From Phaeodactylibacter sp. (GTDB lineage: Bacteria; Bacteroidota; Bacteroidia; Chitinophagales; Saprospiraceae): DNA of 64,000 nucleotides. Positions 25,144 to 34,428 of this stretch are shown piece after piece. Positions within the stretch are counted from its first letter, which is position 1. Every line of letters starts with the position of its first letter. The notes below the pieces were generated by a model. That model ran no database searches, was not told the DNA's origin, and saw only the letters and a program-made list of their open reading frames with translations. The translations under genes and the position numbers were made by a program. The stretch covers positions 1 through 64,000 of the forward strand of contig JAGFJD010000639.1 in NCBI GenBank assembly GCA_024102975.1, written 5' to 3'.

Positions 25144-26568
25144 CTACGGCTTTGGCAGCATAAAAAGGATCTGCTCGATGCGCCGCCTGCTTACGGAAAC
25201 GATCTTGAAGCGGAATTGATTGTAGAGGATTTCGGTGTCGGGCTTGGGGATGACGCCGGTGAGTTCAAGGATGAGGCCTGCCATGGAATCGGCTTCTCCT
25301 TTGGCTTCGTCGAAGGTATTGGTATCTACGCCAACGATCCGGCAAACATCGTTGAGCAGGGTTTTGCCTTCAAAAAGGTAATTGTAATCGTCAATTTTTT
25401 TGAACACCACTTCCAGCTCGTCGTCGAATTCGTCCTTGATCTCGCCGATAATCTCCTCCATGATGTCCTCCAGCGTCACGATCCCGGAACTGCCGCCATA
25501 CTCATCGACCACGATGGCCAGGTGGAGGTGTTCCTGCTGAAACTCTTTGAGCAGGTCGTTGATCTTCTTGGCTTCCGGGACGTAGTAAACATCGGTATGA
25601 ATCAGTTGCTGCCATTCGAAATCGTTGCCTTCGTTGAGATGGCCGAGCAGGTCTTTAACGTAAAGGATGCCGGTGACGTTGTCGAAGTCGTTCTCATAAA
25701 CAGGTATCCGGGAATACCCCGATTCCTGGACGACTTTAAGCAGTTCGTGATAGTCTATACGGAAGTCGACGGCCACCACGTCCACCCGGGAGCTCATGAT
25801 TTGTTTGACGGTGACCTCTCCGAATTTGACTATGCTTTTGAGGATGTCGACATCCTGGGCGGCGTCTTTTTCCTGGCTTACTGTCAATTCAATGGCCTCG
25901 TCGATGTCTTCACGGCTGGCGAGGCTGCCTCCCGGTGTCGTTGTGGCCAGCCTCCGTTCAATGATGCGGGTGGTATTGACCAGGGCGTTGTTGAGCGGGC
26001 CGAGCAGGTTCAGGAGCAAGGTGATGGGGCGGGCCATGAGCTTGGCCAGGCGCAGGTTGTTGATCTTGGCATATACTTTGGGTGCCACTTCCCCGAACAG
26101 GACGAGCAGGAATGTGACGCCCACAATGGTAATCAGAAAGCTGATCAGCCAGGACCAGTAAGCTACCCGGTTGGGGTCGGGCTGCCCCCACAGGTTGGTA
26201 ATATGGGCTGCCCACTGCTCAAAAGTATCCGCAGGGATGATCCTCATCAGCACGAACTCCGAAAGGATGACGATGGCAATATTGATGAAGTTGTTGCTGA
26301 TCAGTATCGTAGCCAGCAGGCGGCGCGGTTTATCCTTGAGCACTAGGATGCGTTGGCTGTTTTTCCCGTTTTCCTGTTCGAGGCGTTCGAAGTCGTTGGG
26401 CGTCAGCGAAAAAAAAGCTACTTCCGATCCTGAGATCAGGGCAGAACAGGCCAACAGGAAAATGATGCCCAGAATACCCAGGAGAGTCTCCAGTGAAGGA
26501 GAAAGAAGAAGCAGGATAACAGGTAAAAAACTGTAAGCTGGACTATCAGGTTCTGGTTCCAATAACAA
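25144..26568 (-). CDS. gldE: Gliding motility-associated protein GldE (CNNM/CBS family)
   Basis: 474 residues: a DUF21/CNNM membrane domain (SALISGSEVAFFSL, ATILISNNFINIAIVI, FGEVAPKVYA), two CBS domains (MSSRVDVVAVDF, IHTDVYYVPEAKKINDLL) and a CorC/HlyC-type C-terminal domain (VVDEYGGSSGIVTLEDIMEEI). GldE is related to hemolysin-like ion transporters and can partly replace GldD when overproduced. The only available start is a TTG at 26568, 40 nt after ssb, on the same strand. Confidence 0.92.
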   Translation of the reverse strand: MLLEPEPDSPAYSFLPVILLLLSPSLETLLGILGIIFLLACSALISGSEVAFFSLTPNDFERLEQENGKNSQRILVLKDKPRRLLATILISNNFINIAIVILSEFVLMRIIPADTFEQWAAHITNLWGQPDPNRVAYWSWLISFLITIVGVTFLLVLFGEVAPKVYAKINNLRLAKLMARPITLLLNLLGPLNNALVNTTRIIERRLATTTPGGSLASREDIDEAIELTVSQEKDAAQDVDILKSIVKFGEVTVKQIMSSRVDVVAVDFRIDYHELLKVVQESGYSRIPVYENDFDNVTGILYVKDLLGHLNEGNDFEWQQLIHTDVYYVPEAKKINDLLKEFQQEHLHLAIVVDEYGGSSGIVTLEDIMEEIIGEIKDEFDDELEVVFKKIDDYNYLFEGKTLLNDVCRIVGVDTNTFDEAKGEADSMAGLILELTGVIPKPDTEILYNQFRFKIVSVSRRRIEQILFMLPKP

Positions 26569-26608
26569 AGGGGTTAGTTACACCAAAATTCGTTCCTGCA
26601 GTATCCCG

Positions 26609-27085
26609 TCAGAAAGGCAGGTCATCATCCGCCGCATTGCCGGGTTCTTCGGCTAAGGAGCTGGAGGCTTCTTCATCGGCGGGCTTTGACGAACCCGCAC
26701 TGACTTCATCCTCAGGCGCCGCAGAAAATCCGCCGGAGCTGTCGGAATGCTCATCGCGCCGCCCGCCGCTGACGATGCGAAAATAACTGGCTACCACTTC
26801 AGTAGTATAACGGGTATTGCCATCCTGGTCCTGCCAGTTGCGGTGCGTCAGTTTGCCTTCGACATAAACGCCCATGCCTTTTTTGAGGGTGCTCTCTGCC
26901 CTTTCTGCCAGGGTGCGCCAAACGACGATGTCATGCCATTCGGTCTGGGTCTGCCATGTCCCGTTTTTGTCCTTATAATTTTCATTGGTGGCAATGGGGA
27001 ATTTTGCTACTACCGCCCCATTTTCCAGCCGGCGCACTTCCGGGTCGCGCCCCAGGTTGCCAATCAATATTACGCGGTTTACCAT
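26609..27085 (-). CDS. ssb: Single-stranded DNA-binding protein
   Basis: 158 residues: OB-fold N-terminal domain (MVNRVILIGNLGRDPEVR, ENYKDKNGTWQTQTEWHDIVVW, YVEGKLTHRNWQDQDG), a Ser/Glu-rich linker and the acidic tip DDDLPF that recruits partner repair proteins. It lies between mutY and gldE, a standard Bacteroidota order. Confidence 0.97.
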   Translation of the reverse strand: MVNRVILIGNLGRDPEVRRLENGAVVAKFPIATNENYKDKNGTWQTQTEWHDIVVWRTLAERAESTLKKGMGVYVEGKLTHRNWQDQDGNTRYTTEVVASYFRIVSGGRRDEHSDSSGGFSAAPEDEVSAGSSKPADEEASSSLAEEPGNAADDDLPF

Positions 27086-27184
27086 CTCTCAGAAGAGTTG
27101 TGAAGGAATTAATCAGATAAACTTTAAATATAGCGAATTATAAGCTTTGCCCCAAAAGGGGAGGCAGATAACTCCAAAAAGTTT

Positions 27185-28270
27185 TTACAAAAAAAGTGTA
27201 AGCCGGGATTCTCCCAGATAACGGTTGATGATCTTTGGAAAGGCAAATTTACTCAAGTTTTCCCGGCTTACCGCTAAAAAGGGGCCGGGATTGAGGGAAG
27301 CGTTCCGGGGGAGGGCCACCTTCCAGAAGGTCGCTATGATCTTCTGGTGGGTCAGCAGCTGTTGGTAGGCGCCGGAAATGTGGCTGATAACGGCCGGCTG
27401 GCCGCTCAGGAGCTGTTGCCAGAGCAGGCTGCTCCGGATTTCCTCTTCCTCCCGGGAGGCATGGGGCAGTTCCAGCAGGGGAAATTCATAGAGGTTTTGC
27501 CAAATATCTTTTTCTGTGCGTTTGTTGAGCAAATACCTGCCCTCATGGGTGATGACGAGGTAATGGAAAAAGCGGAGCCGTTTTTCCTGCTTTTTATCTT
27601 TGACGGGCAGAGCATCTGTTTTCCCGGCCCGGATAGCGGTGCAGGCCGGGCGCAGTGGGCAAGCCGGGCAGGCCGGTGTTTTGGGGGTGCAATGCGTGGC
27701 GCCGAAGTCCATGATTGCCTGATTGTACCGGCCGGGCTGGCGGGAGTCCAGCAATTCCTCCGCGAGGCTTGTGAATTCCTTTTTGCCGGCGGTGGTATCC
27801 ACCGGAGTATCTATGCCAAAAAACCGGGAGAGTACCCGGAAAACATTGCCGTCAACTACTGCGTGTGGCAAGCCGAAAGCGAAGGAGGCGACGGCAGCGG
27901 CAGTATAGGGGCCGACTCCTTTCAGTTGGCGAATGCCCTCGTAGGTGTCCGGAAAGCGGCCGCCCAGTTCCCGGGAGATATGGCGGGCCGCAGCGTGCAG
28001 GTTGCGGGCGCGGGAATAGTAGCCCAGCCCTTCCCACAATTTCATGACCTCATCCTCCGGTGCTTCTGCCAGGTGCCGGATTGTGGGATAGCGCGCCCGG
28101 AAACGCTCGAAATAGGGCAGGCCCTGTTCCACCCGGGTTTGTTGCAAAATAACCTCGGACAGCCATATAAGGTAGGGGTCCTTTTCGCCTTTCCACGGCA
28201 GATGCCGGTGGCTTTGTTCAAACCAGGCCATTAGTTTTTCCCGAAAAAATAACTGCTTGCGCTTTTGCAT
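27185..28270 (-). CDS. mutY: A/G-specific adenine glycosylase MutY
   Basis: 361 residues. Removes adenine mispaired with 8-oxoguanine. Visible: RHLPWKGEKDPYLIWLSEVILQQTRV with catalytic Glu, the helix-hairpin-helix LKGVGPYTAAAVASFAFG followed by VVDGNVFRVLSR (catalytic Asp), the 4Fe-4S motif C-x6-C-x2-C-x5-C (begins CTPKTPAC), and a NUDIX-like 8-oxoG recognition domain at the C-terminus. ATG at 28270 (MQKRKQLFF) preferred over the upstream ATG at 28324, which lies within the preceding terminator. Confidence 0.97.
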   Translation of the reverse strand: MQKRKQLFFREKLMAWFEQSHRHLPWKGEKDPYLIWLSEVILQQTRVEQGLPYFERFRARYPTIRHLAEAPEDEVMKLWEGLGYYSRARNLHAAARHISRELGGRFPDTYEGIRQLKGVGPYTAAAVASFAFGLPHAVVDGNVFRVLSRFFGIDTPVDTTAGKKEFTSLAEELLDSRQPGRYNQAIMDFGATHCTPKTPACPACPLRPACTAIRAGKTDALPVKDKKQEKRLRFFHYLVITHEGRYLLNKRTEKDIWQNLYEFPLLELPHASREEEEIRSSLLWQQLLSGQPAVISHISGAYQQLLTHQKIIATFWKVALPRNASLNPGPFLAVSRENLSKFAFPKIINRYLGESRLTLFL

Positions 28271-28283
28271 AGGAAGGCAAAAA

Positions 28284-28321
28284 TAAAAAAAGGCGGTTGC
28301 GGAAAAAACCGCAACCGCCTT
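28284..28321 (-). terminator. Rho-independent terminator of the sigma factor gene
   Basis: AAGGCGGTTGCGG (28290-28302) and CCGCAACCGCCTT (28309-28321), perfect 13-bp stem, A6 loop; on the minus strand a T6 run follows. It separates the sigma factor gene from mutY. Confidence 0.85.
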
Positions 28322-28413
28322 CAATTTTCATTGTGAACTATCAGCGAGCCAGGCATCGCAATCCTTGCGATTGCTTCGCCCCGGGCTTGCTTATCGCAAG
28401 AAATTATCCTTCG

Positions 28414-28953
28414 CTAAGCGCCGGCGCGCTCGCGGACTTCCTTTATGTTTGAATAACGCTTACTGATGACATCCTTCAGCTCTTTGCGGGCAAAGAAGAT
28501 ACGGCTCTTCACCGTACCCAGGGGCAAATCCAGATGATCGGCAATCTCCTGGTACTTATAGCCGTGGTAGTGCATAAGGAAAGGTATCTTTATGCTGTCG
28601 TCCAGGCCTTCGATCATTTTGGTCAGTTCCTTCATCATGATATTGGATTCAGCCTTGTTAGAAATCACCACGCTGCCGGAGTTGATGTAAAACAGATTCT
28701 CTGTGGAATCGATGATCGTGTTCGCCTTCGTCTTCTTGCGGTAGTTATTGATGAAGATGTTCTTCATGATCGTGAAGAGCCAGGCCTTGAAATTCGTACC
28801 CGGGCGAAACTTATCTCTGTTCGTCAGGGCACGGTAGGCCGTTTCCTGGAAGAGGTCCTTGGCTTCCTCGGTGTTTTTCGTCAGGCTGTATGCGAACGAA
28901 TTGAGCAAGTTGGACATCTGGTTGAACTGGCTATAGAATTCTGTGGAGGACAT
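28414..28953 (-). CDS. ECF-type RNA polymerase sigma factor
   Basis: 179 residues with sigma region 2 (LNSFAYSLTKNTEEAKDLFQETAYRAL, FKAWLFTIMKNIFINNYRK) and region 4 (HYHGYKYQEIADHLDLPLGTVKSRIFFARKEL). No anti-sigma factor is adjacent; the nearest candidate is the small protein at 22718, 5 kb away and unlinked. It has its own promoter match and terminator, so it is a single-gene unit. Such free-standing ECF factors are conserved in Bacteroidota; the regulon cannot be told from sequence. Confidence 0.93.
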   Translation of the reverse strand: MSSTEFYSQFNQMSNLLNSFAYSLTKNTEEAKDLFQETAYRALTNRDKFRPGTNFKAWLFTIMKNIFINNYRKKTKANTIIDSTENLFYINSGSVVISNKAESNIMMKELTKMIEGLDDSIKIPFLMHYHGYKYQEIADHLDLPLGTVKSRIFFARKELKDVISKRYSNIKEVRERAGA

Positions 28954-29359
28954 GGCTATTTCTGTTTAACTTACTTGAAGTAATTTTTCTCTTCTGTTGA
29001 ATCAAAGGTAAGCAATAGTTAAACAAAATGCAATTTTTTACACTCTTTTTGTGCGGGGAAATTCAAAAATTATGGCTATTATTTTACATAACGATCATAA
29101 TTATCTGATAAACAGTGAATTAATGCACGATTTGGCAAAGTGTTAAATTTTTGTACTTTCAAAAAAAATTGAAAAATTGGGTATTTTGTCGAAGTTCGAA
29201 TTCGTGAATTCATACTTTTGACGACCAAAAGAGCATCCTGGGGGGCAGGGAGAGCCCCGGAAGGCCGTTTGTTCAACTGTATAAAGGAGAATGTTAAACA
29301 GCTCAGAGCTTTCTTCGGATAAAGGCTATAGCGAAGATTCGAACCGGAATGGAGGAAAG
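28954..29359. other. 406-nt AT-rich gap
   Basis: Markedly AT-rich compared with the surroundings. It holds the sigma-factor promoter at 29003-29033. On the plus strand TACTTTTG (29212-29219) resembles a -7 element with TTG 24 nt before it, but no plus-strand gene follows. A 114-codon minus frame at 29079-29423 overlaps the permease gene end and has no features. Confidence 0.45.
29003..29033 (-). promoter_or_regulatory. Promoter of the ECF sigma factor gene
   Basis: Minus strand: TTG (29033-29031), 20 nt, TACCTTTG (29010-29003), 50 nt before the start codon. Identical -7 element and spacing to the RRM promoter. Confidence 0.65.
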
Positions 29360-30448
29360 TTATTTCTGTGCGTTTTTCACCAGCCAGGCAGCTACGGCAC
29401 TGAAGATGATATTGGGAAGCCAAATCCCCAGCAGGATGGGAATGGCCTGGCCGGTTGCAAAAACGATGGCAAACCGGGAAAAGAAAATGAAAAGTGCCCC
29501 GACCCCGATGCCCAGGGCCAGGTGCAGGCCGATCCCTCCCCGGACCTTGCGGGCGGCGATAGACATGCCGATGATGGTCAGTATGAAAATAGTAAAAGGT
29601 TCGGCGGTTCGCCGATGGACTTCTATCTCGTATTTCTGGGTATTGCCGACGCCCCGCGCTTTTTGGTTCCGGATATATTCCTTCAATTCCGGCGTGGTCA
29701 TCATCGTCTGCTGTTCTTTATAGTCCACAAAGTCGGCGGGGGTCAGGGCCAGCGTGGTGTCGATCTCTTTGCCGTTGCCGATGATAAGTTCTTCTTTCAT
29801 GCCGTTGAAGGTCCGGATCTCATAGTTTCGGAGCTTCCACTTGTTGGGCGGGCCGATCCATTCGGCGGAATTGGCCTTGAGCAGGGAGACCAGCTCATTG
29901 TTCTCGAACTTTTCCAGGCGGAACTTTCGGGCGGTGCTGTCCCGCTTCCGGTAGTAGTTTATGTATACTTTGGTATCCGGGGATAAGAACATGTGCACAT
30001 CCTGGGTTTTGCCTTTGTCATTGTCCTGCCATATATAGGTGTGCACGATATCCAGGCGGGTCTTGTTCCCCTTGGGAATGAAATAGTGGTTCCCGATCAG
30101 GTGCAGCCCGGCGATGAAGGTGGCGGCGACCAGGTACGGGCGCATCAGGCGCGGGAAGCTGACGCCGGCATTGAAGATGGAGATGATCTCGGAGTTGTAC
30201 GCCATGCGGGAGGTGAAGAATATCACGGCGATCAGGGTGAAGAGCGGCCAGAGCAGCCCGTCGATGTAAAGCAGGAAGTTGGGGAAATAATCGATGTATA
30301 TTTCTTTCTTCGTGATGGGTTCTTCAATGAATTTTTCCACCTTTTCGCTGAAATCGATGATCCCGGAGATCATTGAAAAGATGAGAACCGTGAAGAAGAA
30401 AGTACTCAGGAATTTCCGGATAATATATTGATCGAGCTTTTTCAGCAT
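29360..30448 (-). CDS. LptF/LptG-type lipopolysaccharide export permease
   Basis: 362 residues of the YjgP/YjgQ family: MLKKLDQYIIRKFLSTFFFTVLIFSMI at the N-terminus, two further membrane helices, a periplasmic beta-jellyroll-like part (about 110-255) and a final helical region (RRTAEPFTIFILTIIGMSIAARKVRGG). Forms the inner-membrane channel that extracts LPS with LptB. Whether it is LptF or LptG cannot be told alone. It follows tgt and rodA on the same strand. Confidence 0.9.
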   Translation of the reverse strand: MLKKLDQYIIRKFLSTFFFTVLIFSMISGIIDFSEKVEKFIEEPITKKEIYIDYFPNFLLYIDGLLWPLFTLIAVIFFTSRMAYNSEIISIFNAGVSFPRLMRPYLVAATFIAGLHLIGNHYFIPKGNKTRLDIVHTYIWQDNDKGKTQDVHMFLSPDTKVYINYYRKRDSTARKFRLEKFENNELVSLLKANSAEWIGPPNKWKLRNYEIRTFNGMKEELIIGNGKEIDTTLALTPADFVDYKEQQTMMTTPELKEYIRNQKARGVGNTQKYEIEVHRRTAEPFTIFILTIIGMSIAARKVRGGIGLHLALGIGVGALFIFFSRFAIVFATGQAIPILLGIWLPNIIFSAVAAWLVKNAQK

Positions 30449-30524
30449 AGTATTGACCTCCTGTCAGGAGTAATAAACGTTATGAGCTTCCAAATGGTGG
30501 CGGGCCGGCGCCTAATTAACAAAA

Positions 30525-31658
30525 TCACAACCTTCCCTGCAAATCCTTGACCATCTGGTTTTTCCAGCTCAGGAAATCCCCTTCGCGGATATGGCGCCGG
30601 GCTTCGCCCACCAGCCAGAGGTAAAAGCTCAGGTTGTGCAGGCTGGCGATCTGCGCGCCCAGCAGCTCTTTACTGTGGACGAGGTGGCGAAGGTAAGCTT
30701 TACTGTAAAACCGGCTGGCCTGGCAGGGGCCATTTTCGTCGATGGGGCTGAAATCTTCCTTCCATTTGGCATTTTTGATGTTGATGGTGCCCCGGGCTGT
30801 ATACAACAGGCCATGCCGGGCATTTCGGGTGGGCAACACACAGTCGAACATATCGATGCCCAGGGCTATACACTCCAGGATATTTTCAGGGGTGCCGACG
30901 CCCATGAGGTATCGGGGCTTATCCCTGGGCAGGATGCTGCAGGTGAGTTCCGTCATTTCATACATTTCCTCTGCCGGCTCGCCCACCGACAGGCCGCCGA
31001 TGGCGTTGGCTTCCCGGCCGAATGCCGCAACGGCCTCCGCCGATGCGACGCGCAGGTCTTTAAAGGTACTACCCTGGACGATAGGAAACAGCGCCTGGTG
31101 GTAGCCGTAGAGGGGGCCGGTGCTGTCGAAGTGCCGGCAGCAGCGTTCCAGCCAGCGGTGGGTCAGTTCCATCGATGATTTGGCATAGTTGTAATCGCAT
31201 GGGTAGGGCGTACACTCGTCGAAGGCCATGATGATGTCGGCGCCAATGGCACGCTGGATATCAATGGCGATCTCCGGGCTGAAGAAATGAGCAGACCCAT
31301 CGATGTGAGACTGGAAAGTCACCCCCTCCTCATTAATCTTCCGGCGGTGGCTCAGGGAGTAGACCTGATAGCCTCCGCTATCGGTCAGTATGGGGCGGTT
31401 CCAGCCGTTGAACCGGTGCAGGCCGCCGGCTTTTTGCAGTATGTCGGTTCCGGGCCGGAGGTAGAGGTGATAAGTATTGCCGAGGATGATCTGCGCCCGC
31501 ACTTCTTCCTCCAGGTCGCGTTGCTGTACGCCTTTTACGCTGCCCAGGGTGCCTACCGGCATGAAAATGGGGGTCTCTATCCGGCCATGATCGGTCGTGA
31601 TCTGCCCGCACCGGGCGGAGGAAAGGGGGTCGTTATGAGTAATGGAGAATTGTAGCAT
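30525..31658 (-). CDS. tgt: tRNA-guanine transglycosylase
   Basis: 377 residues. Exchanges guanine-34 for a queuosine precursor in GUN-anticodon tRNAs. Motifs: FMPVGTLGSVKGV, ILGNTYHLYLRPG, ILTDSGGYQVYSL (catalytic Asp region), MAFDECTPYPCDY, GGLSVGEP, DCVLPTRNARHG. The zinc-site region reads GPCQASRFYSKAYLRHL: only one of the usual three Cys is kept, though the downstream His stays (SLHNL). The ATG overlaps the rodA stop by one base (TAATG), which suggests translational coupling. Confidence 0.95.
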   Translation of the reverse strand: MLQFSITHNDPLSSARCGQITTDHGRIETPIFMPVGTLGSVKGVQQRDLEEEVRAQIILGNTYHLYLRPGTDILQKAGGLHRFNGWNRPILTDSGGYQVYSLSHRRKINEEGVTFQSHIDGSAHFFSPEIAIDIQRAIGADIIMAFDECTPYPCDYNYAKSSMELTHRWLERCCRHFDSTGPLYGYHQALFPIVQGSTFKDLRVASAEAVAAFGREANAIGGLSVGEPAEEMYEMTELTCSILPRDKPRYLMGVGTPENILECIALGIDMFDCVLPTRNARHGLLYTARGTINIKNAKWKEDFSPIDENGPCQASRFYSKAYLRHLVHSKELLGAQIASLHNLSFYLWLVGEARRHIREGDFLSWKNQMVKDLQGRL

Positions 31659-33100
31659 TAAATCCGGAAGCGGTGTTTGTCCAATTTCAGCATGACGGCG
31701 ATCATGATAGTAAAGCCCAGAAGGGATGACCCTCCCTTACTGATGAAGGGGAGCGGGATACCAATGATCGGCATCAGGCCCATTGTCATGCCGATGTTGA
31801 TGAAAAAGTGGAGGAAAATGATGCCCGCTACACAGTAGGCGTAGTGGCGGGAAAAGCTGTAACGCTGCCGCTCGGCGATAATGGTAATCCGGAAGAGCAG
31901 CAGCAGGAACAGGGTGATGATGCCAAAAGCACCGATGAAACCCTGCTCTTCACCTATGGTACAGAAGATGAAATCAGTAGATTGTTCCGGGACGAAGTTG
32001 CCCTTCGTCATGGTGCCGTGGAGGAAGCCCTTTCCCTGCATCCCCCCGGAACCGATGGCCGTTTTGGATTGCACCAGGTTGTAGAGCGAACCCCGTTCAT
32101 CGCATTTATCAGGCTGCAGCCAGACGTTGATGCGGTCTTGCTGGTGTGGTTTCAGGACATTGTTGAAGCCATAATTGGCGGCAAAAGCCAGGCCGGACCC
32201 AACCAGCAAAAAGAAGAACAGGTTAGCGAACAGGCGGCCATTGCGTTGTTGGTAAAGGACGTAACCCAGTGCAAAAACAAAAAGCAGGCAGGCGCCCAGT
32301 ACCTGGGGCAGGTATTCCAGTTGGGCAAGATAGTAGGCAGCGCCGGCTACAGCCGCTACGGCGGCCAGCCAGTAGGCCCGTTTTTTCGTCCGGAGATTAA
32401 AGGCCATAATCAGCAAGGCCAGAAGCGTAAGCGCAAGAGCTATGTTCAGGGGAGAAAATACCAGCCCGGCCAGGAGTAAGGCCCCTAAAATGCCGGCTAC
32501 GATATAGTACGCAGGGTTGAGCCCTTCCCGGAACAACACCAGCAGGAAGGACAGGAAGACCAGCGCGGAGCCGGCGTCGGGCTGGGCCAGGATCAACAGG
32601 ATAGGCGTCAGGATGATGGCAAAGGAAATGGCCTGGGAACGCGGTTTTTTCAGGTCGGTACTGTAGGATCCGAGAAAGGCCGAAAGGGCCAGCGCGGTGC
32701 CAAACTTCGCTATTTCAGAAGGCTGAAAGGAGAATCCGCCGAAAGAAAACCAGGAAGTGGCGCCCTTGATGCTGGTCCCGGCGAAAAGTACGAGAACCAG
32801 CAAGCCGATGGATACGGCATAAATGGGATAAGCGAATGTCTGCCAGAATTTCCAGTCGAAGAGCATGATGAACGCGAAGATCAGGCCGCAAATGCCAATC
32901 CATACCGCTTGTTTTCCGGCAGAGGTGTTTAGGAAACTTCCACTCTCCATATTCCTGAACTCTTCAAACCCTACAGAAAAGACCATCAACCATCCCACGA
33001 CGGTCAACGCCAGAAAAAGGCTGAATGTAACGTAGTCGATATGGCCCAGTATGGGGGTGTTTCCTTCCCGCCGCATTGTCCGACTTCTTCGCATCTCCAT
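31658..33100 (-). CDS. rodA: Rod shape-determining protein RodA
   Basis: 480-residue SEDS-family polytopic membrane protein, the peptidoglycan glycosyltransferase of the elongation machinery. Motifs: FQPSEIAKFGTALALSAFL, LAQPDAGSALVFLSFLLVLFREG, QSKTAIGSGGMQGKGFLHGTMTKGNFVPEQSTDFIFCTIGEEQGFIG, and NIGMTMGLMPIIGIPLPFISKGGSS. Length is above 370-430 typical because of extra membrane segments in the middle (about 215-290), as in other Bacteroidota RodA. A SPOR-like protein is encoded 42 nt upstream. Confidence 0.95.
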   Translation of the reverse strand: MEMRRSRTMRREGNTPILGHIDYVTFSLFLALTVVGWLMVFSVGFEEFRNMESGSFLNTSAGKQAVWIGICGLIFAFIMLFDWKFWQTFAYPIYAVSIGLLVLVLFAGTSIKGATSWFSFGGFSFQPSEIAKFGTALALSAFLGSYSTDLKKPRSQAISFAIILTPILLILAQPDAGSALVFLSFLLVLFREGLNPAYYIVAGILGALLLAGLVFSPLNIALALTLLALLIMAFNLRTKKRAYWLAAVAAVAGAAYYLAQLEYLPQVLGACLLFVFALGYVLYQQRNGRLFANLFFFLLVGSGLAFAANYGFNNVLKPHQQDRINVWLQPDKCDERGSLYNLVQSKTAIGSGGMQGKGFLHGTMTKGNFVPEQSTDFIFCTIGEEQGFIGAFGIITLFLLLLFRITIIAERQRYSFSRHYAYCVAGIIFLHFFINIGMTMGLMPIIGIPLPFISKGGSSLLGFTIMIAVMLKLDKHRFRI

Positions 33101-33142
33101 CTGTTGCTGTTCCGTCGTCTGCTGACCCGGATAATTTTTTAT

Positions 33143-33550
33143 CTAATAATTGCCGCCAATCAGTTCACGGGGGCGTATGGCGTCATCCCTGACCAGATAG
33201 ATACCTGGGTAATCCCGCTCCAGGATGTACTTGAGGCGCAGCGCTTCCAGCTTGGTGGCAAAAGCGCCGGCGCGCAGCTTGTAGTAGGGCGCCGAATGCA
33301 CCCAATCTACCGCAATAGACGGGTAGCGGTATTGAAAAGACTGCTTGACGCTTTCCAGCCTTTGCCGGTCGGGGGTTGCCAGTACCTGTACCCGCCAGCC
33401 ACTCACGTAATTCCTGGATTTATTGATCTCGATAAAGCGGTCCATCATTTCTCCGATCGGCCGGTCCTCTTCGTAAAAAACGTTATTCTGGGCATTGGCG
33501 GCGATTTGGCCAAATACCAGGAACCACCCTAAAAATAAGAAGCGAGCCAT
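33143..33550 (-). CDS. SPOR-domain periplasmic protein
   Basis: 135 residues; signal peptide MARFLFLGWFLVFGQIAANAQ-NN, then a short helix and a SPOR-type repeat domain (GWRVQVLATPDRQRLESVKQSFQYRYP, YYKLRAGAFATKLEALRLKYIL). SPOR domains bind denuded glycan strands at division or growth sites. The position just before rodA supports a cell-wall role (inference). Confidence 0.82.
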   Translation of the reverse strand: MARFLFLGWFLVFGQIAANAQNNVFYEEDRPIGEMMDRFIEINKSRNYVSGWRVQVLATPDRQRLESVKQSFQYRYPSIAVDWVHSAPYYKLRAGAFATKLEALRLKYILERDYPGIYLVRDDAIRPRELIGGNY

Positions 33551-33653
33551 ATTGCTGTTTTGATGGTTAACGAGGGCAGGTTTTCCGAAGGGCCGGACGG
33601 AAGGGCCTGCGTGGTGTAAATATACGACATTCGGGAAAGTTATTCCTAATGGG

Positions 33654-34298
33654 CTAACCGACTACCGCAATTCCTGCCAGGATGCCAACCCGGTGAACGC
33701 CGGCTTCCACAAAACGTTTGGCGTCTTCTTTGCTGTGAATGCCCCCGAAGGTAGCGATCCGTGCCTTTTCCCCGGCCAGCCTTCTGAGCAGCTGCACGGC
33801 TTCCAGGGTAGCCTCCTGCCCGTTGAATCCGGTGCAGGCCTTTAGGAAATCGGCCTGGGCGTCGAGGGCGATCCTGCACAACCGGCCGGCCTCTTGCTCT
33901 GTGAGCAGCCCCATCTCGAAAATCACTTTAATGGCTTTGCCCTTAAGGTGGGCAGCGGTGATCATGCTGTCGATGTCATTGCTGACAAAATTCCAGTTGT
34001 TGTTCTTAACCGCGCAGAAATTGATCACAGCGTCAATTTCATCCGCGCCATCATCGATCGCCCGTTTGATCTCCTCAACCTTCGCCGGGGTGGAGTTGTA
34101 CCCCATCGGGAAACCGGCGACAGTTGAGACCTTTACCTTCTCCCCTTCGAGAAGGGCAGCGGCCTGCGCTACGTAGAAGGGAGGGACGCACACGGCTGCG
34201 TACCCGTGAAATACGGCTTCCTTGCACAGTGTTTCGACATCCTGAAGCCGGCAATCCGCCCGCAGGATCGTATGGTCAATATAATTAGCCAGGTTCAT
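33654..34298 (-). CDS. deoC: Deoxyribose-phosphate aldolase
   Basis: 214 residues. Cleaves 2-deoxyribose-5-phosphate to glyceraldehyde-3-phosphate and acetaldehyde. Motifs: NYIDHTILRADC, AVCVPPFYV, VSTVAGFPMGYN, EIDAVINF, KAIKVIFEMGLL, and DFLKACTGF with the Schiff-base Lys. The last loop, GVHRVGILAGIAVV, lacks the usual RxGTSSG phosphate-binding residues. ATG at 34298 matches family starts; the longer frame to 34472 overlaps secA. Confidence 0.9.
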   Translation of the reverse strand: MNLANYIDHTILRADCRLQDVETLCKEAVFHGYAAVCVPPFYVAQAAALLEGEKVKVSTVAGFPMGYNSTPAKVEEIKRAIDDGADEIDAVINFCAVKNNNWNFVSNDIDSMITAAHLKGKAIKVIFEMGLLTEQEAGRLCRIALDAQADFLKACTGFNGQEATLEAVQLLRRLAGEKARIATFGGIHSKEDAKRFVEAGVHRVGILAGIAVVG

Positions 34299-34428
34299 TT
34301 TTTTGGCCGGGTTTAGTTTTTTGGTGATCAGAAACGCCAGGGGGGGCGGCGCGAGAAGCTGCAATATAGGGCAAAAAAAGTAATTGCCGCCCGCTGTTTC
34401 GGAAATTAAGCGCCCGGCCTTCCGATAG

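Noticed and set aside
25102..26346. 414-codon plus-strand frame
   Set aside because: Antisense of gldE; no family features.
29188..29206. tRNA T-arm-like GTTCGAATTC
   Set aside because: No acceptor or anticodon stems can be formed around it.
29079..29423. 114-codon minus-strand frame
   Set aside because: Lies in the AT-rich sigma-factor upstream region and runs into the permease gene; no features.
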